DNA of 64,000 bases from Enterobacter sp. JUb54 (GTDB taxonomy: Bacteria > Pseudomonadota > Gammaproteobacteria > Enterobacterales > Enterobacteriaceae). Shown here piece after piece: positions 57,528 through 64,000 of the stretch. The DNA is taken from the NCBI RefSeq assembly GCF_014298075.1, contig NZ_CP060418.1, forward strand, positions 682,001-746,000, given 5' to 3'. The translations under genes and the position numbers were made by a program. The number at the start of each line of letters is the position of its first letter. The stretch's first letter is position 1. The notes beneath the pieces were generated by a model, which had not been told where the DNA came from, did not search any database, and was given only the letters and a program-made list of their open reading frames with translations.

Positions 57528-58421
57528 GTGGATCGACGTCATTTTCTGCTGCTGGGGGCCGCGTCGCTGCTGGCAGGCCGCGCTGCTCAGGCCCTTGACG
57601 CTCCGCAGCAGCGATTAAATCTCTGGCCGGGAGAACCGCCGGGCGGCGGTGGCCCTTCCGGCGGGCCAGTGCTATCGGCAAGCGGCGCCCTCAGCCAGGT
57701 TGCCGTGCCGCAGATGTCGGTCTGGCAACCGGCGACAGCCCGTGGGCACGGCGTGCTGATTGCCGCCGGAGGCGGGTATCGCCATATCGAACTGGCGAAG
57801 GAGGCCTGGCCTGCCGCACGCTGGCTGACGGCGCGCGGCTATACCGCCTATGTACTGAGCTACCGGCTGCCCACGGAAGGCTGGCGGGCCGGGGCGCTGG
57901 CGCCGTTACAGGACGCCCAGCGGGCGCTGCGCCTGATCCGTCAGCGCGAGCAACGAGTCAGCCTGCTGGGGTTTTCCGCTGGCGGACATCTGCTGGGCAT
58001 GGCCGCCTGCCGCGCCGCTTTTGCGGCGTACCCGGCGATAGATGCCCTCGATACGCAGCCCGCCCGCGCCGACGGGGCGGCGCTGATTTACCCGATTATT
58101 TCCCTGCTGCCGCCCTACAGCCATACCGCGACGCACCGGATCCTCGCCGGGCCGCATGCCAGTGAGTCGGTTGACCGCGCCTGGTCGGTACAGAGCTATG
58201 TGAATGCGCAAACCCCGCCCTGCTTTCTGGTTCAGGCCGAAGACGATCCGGTGTCCGATCCGCATAACACGCTGATCATGGCCGACGCCTGTCGCCAGCA
58301 TCAGGTTCCGGTCAGCCTCTATCGGTATGCTCACGGCGGGCACGGTTTTGCCATGGGGCGTGCCGGTACTCAGACCGTCGAGTGGCCGGAGCACTATGCA
58401 CAATGGCTGAAGGGGCGATAA
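57528..58421 (+). CDS. Tat-exported alpha/beta hydrolase (acetylesterase type)
   Basis: A 297-residue serine hydrolase. It starts with GTG at 57528-57530, with GAGGAG seven bases upstream, giving VDRRHFLLLGAASLLAGRAAQA, a twin-arginine (RRHFLL) signal ending AQA. The oxyanion region is LIAAGGGYRHIEL; the nucleophile elbow is LLGFSAGGHLLG; the acid is likely in AEDDPVSDP and the His in HGGHGFAMG. The class includes acetylxylan and other carbohydrate esterases. Substrate unknown; it stands alone and divergent from treA. Confidence 0.82.
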   Translation: MDRRHFLLLGAASLLAGRAAQALDAPQQRLNLWPGEPPGGGGPSGGPVLSASGALSQVAVPQMSVWQPATARGHGVLIAAGGGYRHIELAKEAWPAARWLTARGYTAYVLSYRLPTEGWRAGALAPLQDAQRALRLIRQREQRVSLLGFSAGGHLLGMAACRAAFAAYPAIDALDTQPARADGAALIYPIISLLPPYSHTATHRILAGPHASESVDRAWSVQSYVNAQTPPCFLVQAEDDPVSDPHNTLIMADACRQHQVPVSLYRYAHGGHGFAMGRAGTQTVEWPEHYAQWLKGR

Positions 58422-58627
58422 CCGTCATGGCGCAAACGGCCGGTTTTTTGCCTCATGGTGGTGCAAAACGGGCCTGGAACCAGCCAGCGCGCTGATGATT
58501 TTTTGCACAATCGCGCGGCACCTTCAGGAGGCATTGCACGCCGATCTCGCGACCCGCTACCTGGCATAATAAATGCTTATCTCTTACCGGGGTTACCCCA
58601 AAGTGAGTACAACCGGAGGAGACGGCC

Positions 58628-60067
58628 ATGATAAAAATAACGCTTCCTGACGGGCATTATTATGATGAGATGCTTACCGCGCAGGGACAGCAGCGTCAGC
58701 ACTATAACGCCTGGTGGCAATGGTTTCACAGCACCGATCAATTCTCTATCCGGCAAAAGAAACAGCAGGCGGAACTGCTTTTTCACCGTATCGGCATCAC
58801 CTTTAACGTCTACGGGGAAGATGAGGGGACCGAGCGCTTAATTCCGTTCGATAGCGTACCGCGCATTATTCCCGCCGCAGAGTGGAAGAGGATCGATCGC
58901 GGGATCCGCCAGCGGGTCAAAGCGCTCAATGCCTTTTTATACGATATCTATCATGATCAGAATATCCTGCGTGCCGGGCTGATCCCGGCGGAGCAGGTGC
59001 TGGCCAATGAGCAATATCAGCCCTGTATGCAGGGCATCGACCTGCCCAATAATACCTATGCGCACATCACCGGCGTCGATATGGTGCGCAACAGCGACGG
59101 CCAGTATTACGTGCTGGAGGATAACCTGCGGACCCCGTCAGGGGTGTCGTATATGCTGGAAAACCGCAAGATGATGATGCGTCTCTACCCGGAGATGTTC
59201 GAAAATCACCATATTGCGCCGGTGGAACGCTATCCGGGCTATCTGCTGCAGACATTGCGTGAAAGCTCGCCGGTCGACGACCCCTGCGTGGTGGTGATGA
59301 CGCCGGGGCGTTTTAACAGCGCCTATTTCGAACACAGCTTCCTGGCTCAGCAGATGGGGGTTGAGCTGGTGGAGAGCGCCGATCTGTTTATCAAATCGGG
59401 CGCCGTCTACATGCGGACCACCGAAGGGCCGCGTCGGGTGGATGTGATCTACCGGCGTATCGACGATGCCTATCTCGACCCGCTGGCCTTCCGTGCCGAT
59501 TCGATGCTCGGGGTGCCGGGGCTGCTGTCGGTGTACCGCGCAGGCGGAGTGGTGCTGGCCAATGCCATCGGCACCGGGGTGGCGGACGACAAGTCTATCT
59601 ATCCTTTTGTGCCGGAGATGATCCGCTTTTATCTCGGCGAACAGCCGATCCTCAACAATATTCCAACCTGGCAGTGCCGCAAGCCGGAGGATCTCCAGTA
59701 CGTGCTCGGTAATCTGGAGACCATGGTGGTCAAGGAAGTGCATGGCGCCGGGGGCTACGGCATGCTGGTGGGGCCGCGCTCAACCAAAGAGGAGCGCGAG
59801 GCGTTTCGCCAGCGTCTGCTCGCCAACCCGGCCAACTATATCGGACAGGACACCCTCGCGTTATCGACCTGCCCGACGTTCGTGGAAGACGGCCTGGCAC
59901 CGCGACACATTGATTTACGTCCCTATGTGCTCTCCGGTCATGAGATCCGCCTGGTGCCCGGCGGCCTGACGCGGGTGGCGCTCACGGAAGGCTCGCTGGT
60001 GGTGAACTCATCGCAGGGCGGCGGCACCAAAGATACCTGGGTAATGGAGGATGACGAATCATGCTGA
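58628..60067 (+). CDS. Circularly permuted ATP-grasp protein of the Anbu operon
   Basis: A 479-residue circularly permuted ATP-grasp protein (CP_ATPgrasp). Marks are YVLEDNLRTPSGVSYMLENR, VDVIYRRIDDAYLDPLAF, VVLANAIGTGVADDKSIYPFVP, VVKEVHGAGGYGMLVGP and HIDLRPYVLSG. Family analyses propose peptide-bond-type ligation of an unknown substrate. GGAGGAGACGGCC precedes the ATG. It overlaps the alpha-E gene by seven bases, in the conserved order ATP-grasp, alpha-E, transglutaminase, Anbu. Confidence 0.9.
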   Translation: MIKITLPDGHYYDEMLTAQGQQRQHYNAWWQWFHSTDQFSIRQKKQQAELLFHRIGITFNVYGEDEGTERLIPFDSVPRIIPAAEWKRIDRGIRQRVKALNAFLYDIYHDQNILRAGLIPAEQVLANEQYQPCMQGIDLPNNTYAHITGVDMVRNSDGQYYVLEDNLRTPSGVSYMLENRKMMMRLYPEMFENHHIAPVERYPGYLLQTLRESSPVDDPCVVVMTPGRFNSAYFEHSFLAQQMGVELVESADLFIKSGAVYMRTTEGPRRVDVIYRRIDDAYLDPLAFRADSMLGVPGLLSVYRAGGVVLANAIGTGVADDKSIYPFVPEMIRFYLGEQPILNNIPTWQCRKPEDLQYVLGNLETMVVKEVHGAGGYGMLVGPRSTKEEREAFRQRLLANPANYIGQDTLALSTCPTFVEDGLAPRHIDLRPYVLSGHEIRLVPGGLTRVALTEGSLVVNSSQGGGTKDTWVMEDDESC

Positions 60068-60990
60068 GCCGGACTGCGAGTGAACTTTTCTGGATGGCGC
60101 GCTATCTGGAACGCGCGGAAAGCTATGCCCGGGTGCTGGACGTGACCTGGAAGTTATCGATGATCCCGCGCCACAGCCAGCAGTCCAGGGACCTGGCGTT
60201 GCCGCTGAATTTATCCTCAACCCATGAGCTGTTTCAGGCGCGGCATGCGCGTTTTACCATGAGCAATCTGCTCAATTTCTTCGCCCTCGATGGCAACAAC
60301 CCGTGCAGCATTTACAGCTGCGTGGAGATGGCCTGGAACAATGCTCACGCGGTGCGCGGCAGCCTGTCAGCGGAGGTGTGGGAGTGCATCAACGCCACCC
60401 GCATTGAACTGCGTAAGCTGCGCCAGCAGGGGATTAGCGAGCTGGGCCCTGACGGCTTTTTCGAATGGGTCAAAGAGCGGGTGCACCTGTTTCGCGGGGC
60501 GGTTATCGGCACGCTGCTGCGCAACGATGCGCTGAGCTTTATCGGCATCGGCACGTTAATCGAACGGGCCTATTCCACGACGCAGCTGCTGTTGATTAAG
60601 GACCAGCAGCTGAACAGCGACCCGGATTCGGTGCGCGAATACTATCGTCTGGACACGCTGCTGAGCGCGGTCAGCGCCCGGGAAGCCTACAACAGCATAT
60701 ATCGCCAGCCGGTGAGCCGGGAAACGGTGATGGAGCTGCTGATCCTGCGCAATGACGTGCCGCGATCGCTTCGGGCCTGTATCTCTGACCTGATTGGTCA
60801 ACTGGAGCATATTGCCAACGATCGCTCCCATCTGCCGCTGCGCCTGGCGCATCAGCTAAACGTCGATCTGCGTTTCAGCACCCGCGACGATCTGGCGAGC
60901 GCGGATATCCAAAGTTACCTCAACGGGCTGCTGGCGCGCATTAACGCCCTGTCCGACAGCATCAGACAAACGTATCTGGAGGCGCTATGA
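60061..60990 (+). CDS. Alpha-E domain protein
   Basis: A 309-residue all-helical alpha-E protein starting MLSRTASELFWMARYLERAESYARVLD, the family's diagnostic N-terminus (FWxxRYxERAE). No catalytic residues are known; it is always linked to ATP-grasp and transglutaminase genes, so it is probably a partner subunit. It overlaps the ATP-grasp gene upstream and the transglutaminase gene downstream (60987-60990). Confidence 0.9.
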   Translation: MLSRTASELFWMARYLERAESYARVLDVTWKLSMIPRHSQQSRDLALPLNLSSTHELFQARHARFTMSNLLNFFALDGNNPCSIYSCVEMAWNNAHAVRGSLSAEVWECINATRIELRKLRQQGISELGPDGFFEWVKERVHLFRGAVIGTLLRNDALSFIGIGTLIERAYSTTQLLLIKDQQLNSDPDSVREYYRLDTLLSAVSAREAYNSIYRQPVSRETVMELLILRNDVPRSLRACISDLIGQLEHIANDRSHLPLRLAHQLNVDLRFSTRDDLASADIQSYLNGLLARINALSDSIRQTYLEAL

Positions 60991-61802
60991 AACTGGTCAT
61001 CGATCACCTGACCCGCTATGGCTATGACGAAGAAGTGAAGTTTTCGACCCAGTATCTGCGCCTGACGCCGCGCAGCACCGGGCGGCAAACCGTGAGCTCA
61101 TGGACGCTGACGCTCCCGGATGGCTCGGCGATAACTACCACCGACGCCTGGGGCAACGTTCTGCATGTGTTAACCCTCGACAACCCGCATAAGGAGATTG
61201 CGATCCGCGCCAGCGGCGTGGTGGATATCGCTGAGGACGAGGAGGAGAACGAAATCCTTGAGGCGGAGTTGCTCTCGCCGCTGGTCTTTTTGCGCAGCAC
61301 GCCGCTGACGCGCGCCGACGAGCAGATCCGTGAATTTGCCCAGCGCCTGTATCGCGGCGACGACCCGGAGGAGAGCCTGAATCAGCTGATGGCCGAGTTG
61401 CAGCTGAGAATGCCTTACACCCCAGGCTCCACTCAGGTGCAGGACAGCGCCGCCGATGCCTTTGCGCGTGCCAAAGGGGTCTGCCAGGATCATACCCATG
61501 TGTTCCTCGCCTGCTGCCGGGCGCTGGAGATCCCGGCGCGCTACGTCAGCGGCTACGTCTACAGCGATAATGCCCAGCACGTCGCGATGCACGCGTGGGC
61601 GGAAGTGTGGCTGAACGGGCGCTGGAAATCCTTTGATATCACCAACAACACCCGCCATCTGAACCAGCATCTGCGTCTGGCGACCGGGCTGGACTATCTC
61701 GATGCCTGCCCGGTACGCGGTACCCGGCTGGGCGGCGGCGGGGAAATTATGTTAACCAATGCTGAAGTGCGCGAACATTCGCAACAGGCGCAGCAGCAAT
61801 AA
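60987..61802 (+). CDS. Transglutaminase-like cysteine protease of the Anbu operon
   Basis: A 271-residue protein with an N-terminal beta domain (HLTRYGYDEEVKFSTQYLRLTPR) and a transglutaminase-like papain-fold domain. The catalytic Cys is in AKGVCQDHTHVFLACCRAL, the His in MHAWAEVWLNGRW, and the Asp in SFDITNN. Such enzymes may cleave or form amide bonds. The four-base overlap with alpha-E indicates one operon. Confidence 0.92.
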   Translation: MKLVIDHLTRYGYDEEVKFSTQYLRLTPRSTGRQTVSSWTLTLPDGSAITTTDAWGNVLHVLTLDNPHKEIAIRASGVVDIAEDEEENEILEAELLSPLVFLRSTPLTRADEQIREFAQRLYRGDDPEESLNQLMAELQLRMPYTPGSTQVQDSAADAFARAKGVCQDHTHVFLACCRALEIPARYVSGYVYSDNAQHVAMHAWAEVWLNGRWKSFDITNNTRHLNQHLRLATGLDYLDACPVRGTRLGGGGEIMLTNAEVREHSQQAQQQ

Positions 61803-61820
61803 GGGCAGGAACAAACGACG

Positions 61821-62561
61821 ATGACCTACTGTGTGGCCATGTGTTTAGAAGACGGGCTGGTTTTTGCCTCCGACTCCCGCACCAACGCGGGGGTGGACCA
61901 TATCGCGACCTTTAAAAAGCTCCATGTTTTTGCCAAAGACGGTGAACGGGTGATGGTGCTGCAATCCGCCGGCAATCTGGCCACGACCCAGAGCGTGATA
62001 AGCCTGCTGACGACGCGAATGGCGACGCAGCAGGAACCGCATCTGATGCAGGTCAGTTCGCTGTATGACGCGGCGATGCTGATTGGCAAAACGCTGCAGG
62101 AGGTGATTCAGCGAGACAGCAGCAACCAGCAGAACTGCGGCAACACCAACTTCAACTGCAATCTGCTGCTGGGCGGGCAGATTGCCGGTGAAACCCATCG
62201 TCTGTTCCATATTTACCCGGAAGGCAACTTTATCGAAGCGTCGAGCGATACGCCTTATTTCCAGATTGGCGAAAGCAAGTACGGCAAGCCGATCATCGAC
62301 CGGGTATTAAGCCGCGAGACATCGCTGGAGCAGGCGATGTGCTGCGCCCTGATCTCGATTGACTCTACGCTGCGCAGTAATCTCTCCGTCGGCCTGCCGC
62401 TGGACACGCTGCTGTACCGCAGCGACAGCCTCAGCAGCGGCGAGCAGCACCGCATCACCGACAACGATCCCTACTTCAATACCATCCGCAAAGCGTGGTC
62501 CGAAGGGCTGCAACACACCTTCCTGACGCTGCCGCCGTTTGGGGCCGGCAATCAGCAGTAG
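61821..62561 (+). CDS. Anbu, proteasome-type peptidase homologue
   Basis: A 246-residue Ntn-hydrolase of the Anbu (ancestral beta-subunit) family, related to HslV and the 20S proteasome. It begins MTYCVAMCLEDGLVFASDSRTNAG: after Met removal Thr becomes the N-terminal nucleophile, and DSRTNAG is the usual Asp/Arg region, followed by the Lys in TFKKLHVF. The gene starts 18 bases after the transglutaminase stop and ends the operon. Whether it is a protease or processes the product of its partners is not known. Confidence 0.92.
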   Translation: MTYCVAMCLEDGLVFASDSRTNAGVDHIATFKKLHVFAKDGERVMVLQSAGNLATTQSVISLLTTRMATQQEPHLMQVSSLYDAAMLIGKTLQEVIQRDSSNQQNCGNTNFNCNLLLGGQIAGETHRLFHIYPEGNFIEASSDTPYFQIGESKYGKPIIDRVLSRETSLEQAMCCALISIDSTLRSNLSVGLPLDTLLYRSDSLSSGEQHRITDNDPYFNTIRKAWSEGLQHTFLTLPPFGAGNQQ

Positions 62562-62778
62562 GGCGGCCGGCGGCTGATACCGCGGTGGCCGATGCCACCG
62601 GGGTATCGCTCGCGGCGCGGGCGTTATCTGCCGGTGACATATTTTGCCTGACAAACGGTGCGCTCAGCGTCTGATATTCCGTTTCTGCAAAAGCTAAGTG
62701 ATTTAAATACTTTGTTTTTTTCTTTCATTTCTCACATCGTCGGGAGGTCAACGTCACGCACAAAGAGTCCCGGTAGTC

Positions 62779-63765
62779 ATGACAAAAAAAACGTCGATGT
62801 ATCTGCATCCAAAGCAACGTGCGCTTCTCCGTCAGCTGTCCCGTCGCTGGCTATGGCGCAGTGAATTACCCACCTGGTTATTAATTATTGTGGTCTATGG
62901 CGGCTGGTTTATGACGCTGACGTACTGGCAGACGCTGGGGATTTTCCCGGCGACGGTGCTGCTGATCTGGTTTACTGCCTGGTATATGTCGTTGCAGCAT
63001 GAGCTGATTCACGGCCACCCCACCAACCGGGCGTGGTGTAACCAACTGCTGGGCACGCTGCCGCTGGCGGTGTGGTATCCCTACGGCCTTTACCGGGACT
63101 CCCATCTGGCGCACCACCATAACGAGCGTCTGACGTTGCCGGTGGATGACCCCGAATCCTACTATTTTACCGACGAGAGCTGGCGGCGTTTCTCGCCCTG
63201 GCAGCGTCAGGTGATTCATCTGCGCAATACCTTTATCGGCCGGCTGCTGCTGGCCCCGCTGCTGGATATCGGGCAGACGCTCGCCAGCGCGGTGAAGGCG
63301 TTTCGCTATCGGCAGGGCAAAGCGATGGCGATGTGGCTGATTCACCTCGGCTTGCTGGCCGGGCTGCTGGCGTGGATCGCGCACTGTGATTTTTCACCGC
63401 TCTATTATGTGGTTGCGGTCAGTTATCCGGCGCTGGCACTGACCAAAATTCGTTCCTTCCTTGAGCACCGGGCCGCAGACGATCCGTTGGCCCGGTCGGT
63501 CATCAATGAGGCCGGACTGGTGTGGCGGGTGCTGTTTCTTAATCTGAACTACCACGCTGTACATCATGATCTGCCCGGCGTTCCGTGGTACGGCCTGCGA
63601 AAAATCTACCTGCTTGAACGCGAGCGCTATCAGCAGCGTAATCACGGATTTTTGGTGCGAGGCTACGGGGAATGGTTACGCGCTTTTCTCTTCAAGGCAG
63701 TGGAGGTCAACGCCCATCCCGGCATCAAAAGCGTTAAGCCGGACGGAGAACATGATGCGCCATAA
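62779..63765 (+). CDS. Membrane fatty acid desaturase-like di-iron protein
   Basis: A 328-residue membrane protein with the three His boxes of the FADS/desaturase-hydroxylase superfamily: HELIHGH, HLAHHH (as DSHLAHHHNE) and NYHAVHH. Hydrophobic segments at about 35-55, 57-75, 175-200 and 205-220 fit the usual four-helix arrangement. It may desaturate or hydroxylate a lipid or other hydrophobic substrate. It lies 217 bases after the Anbu gene and overlaps the next gene by about ten bases. Confidence 0.85.
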   Translation: MTKKTSMYLHPKQRALLRQLSRRWLWRSELPTWLLIIVVYGGWFMTLTYWQTLGIFPATVLLIWFTAWYMSLQHELIHGHPTNRAWCNQLLGTLPLAVWYPYGLYRDSHLAHHHNERLTLPVDDPESYYFTDESWRRFSPWQRQVIHLRNTFIGRLLLAPLLDIGQTLASAVKAFRYRQGKAMAMWLIHLGLLAGLLAWIAHCDFSPLYYVVAVSYPALALTKIRSFLEHRAADDPLARSVINEAGLVWRVLFLNLNYHAVHHDLPGVPWYGLRKIYLLERERYQQRNHGFLVRGYGEWLRAFLFKAVEVNAHPGIKSVKPDGEHDAP

Positions 63766-64000
63766 TGTCGATTTACCGATGTACGCCATTCACCCTCAGG
63801 AGAATCAGGCTTTAGAGGCTGCGGTACGAGAACTTTTGCAGGCCCGGGGAATTGCCGCGAGTCTGCCGTCAACCGCCACGGATTTACTCTCCCACTGGCG
63901 TCAACCGGATCTGTTGCTGAGCCAGACCTGCGGCTACCCGCTCGTGACTTTGCTGCCCGACGTTCAGACGGTAGGGTGCTTTCACTATGGGGCCCCCGGC
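63755..64000 (+). CDS. PhnD-like periplasmic-binding-fold protein (5' part; runs off the right edge)
   Basis: The first 82 codons of a frame open to the window edge. MYAIHPQENQALEAA and LLLSQTCGYPLVTLLP resemble the PhnD-like phosphate/phosphonate-type binding proteins (QTCGYPL is typical). No signal peptide is apparent at this start. Two ATG codons (63752 and 63755) are possible; GGAG suits the second. It overlaps the end of the desaturase gene, so the two are probably cotranscribed. Confidence 0.75.
   Translation, partial: MRHNVDLPMYAIHPQENQALEAAVRELLQARGIAASLPSTATDLLSHWRQPDLLLSQTCGYPLVTLLPDVQTVGCFHYGAPG

Noticed and set aside
1-64000. CRISPR arrays, tRNA or rRNA genes, complete insertion sequences, prophage genes
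   Set aside because: No regularly spaced repeats, cloverleaf-like genes, transposases or integrases were seen in the window.

Overview
The window is chromosomal DNA of an enteric gammaproteobacterium, most likely Klebsiella or a close relative such as Raoultella. Most proteins are near-identical in length and sequence to Escherichia coli counterparts recalled from general knowledge, the DNA is GC-rich, rnd is joined directly to minE, and the flagellar brake gene ycgR is absent between mltE and treA, which suits a non-motile genus. The genus call is inference; no database search was possible.

Layout. 1-5.9 kb: the 5' end of mntP with its manganese riboswitch and two MntR-like boxes, yobD, the mannose PTS operon manXYZ, and yoaE. 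5.9-18.3 kb: the c-di-GMP phosphodiesterase pdeD, sdaA, nudL-pabB, yoaH, yoaB, the helicase yoaA, tsaB, yeaY, fadD and rnd. 18.4-29.9 kb: minCDE, ycgL, an ERIC repeat, ycgM, ycgN, a DUF1971 gene behind a strong NsrR-like operator, dsbB, nhaB, fadR, ycgB and dadAX. 30-41 kb is accessory: a membrane-anchored hydrolase, a PagP-type lipid A palmitoyltransferase, an RND efflux operon translationally coupled to an acyltransferase-3 membrane protein and preceded by an unlisted 36-residue membrane peptide gene, then a UspA-like protein with a type II P-type ATPase. 41.2-42.3 kb: an exported-looking protein overlapping a YafO-like toxin gene interrupted by an amber codon. 42.4-45.8 kb: cvrA, ldcA, mltE.

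45.9-55.5 kb is the most interesting region. A FoxA/FhuA-like siderophore receptor sits behind a Fur-like box. Next to it is a seven-gene, largely overlapping operon: Tat-exported binding protein, FecCD-type permease, ATPase, SAM methyltransferase, ModD, TonB-dependent receptor, and YiiM-like MOSC protein. Its promoter carries a near-perfect ModE palindrome. I read it as a molybdenum-responsive, TonB-linked uptake system, possibly for a chelated or organic form of Mo, with two enzymes that may process the ligand.

55.6-64 kb: periplasmic trehalase, a Tat-exported esterase, the Anbu operon (circularly permuted ATP-grasp, alpha-E, transglutaminase, Anbu peptidase), a membrane fatty acid desaturase, and the start of a PhnD-like binding protein running off the right edge.
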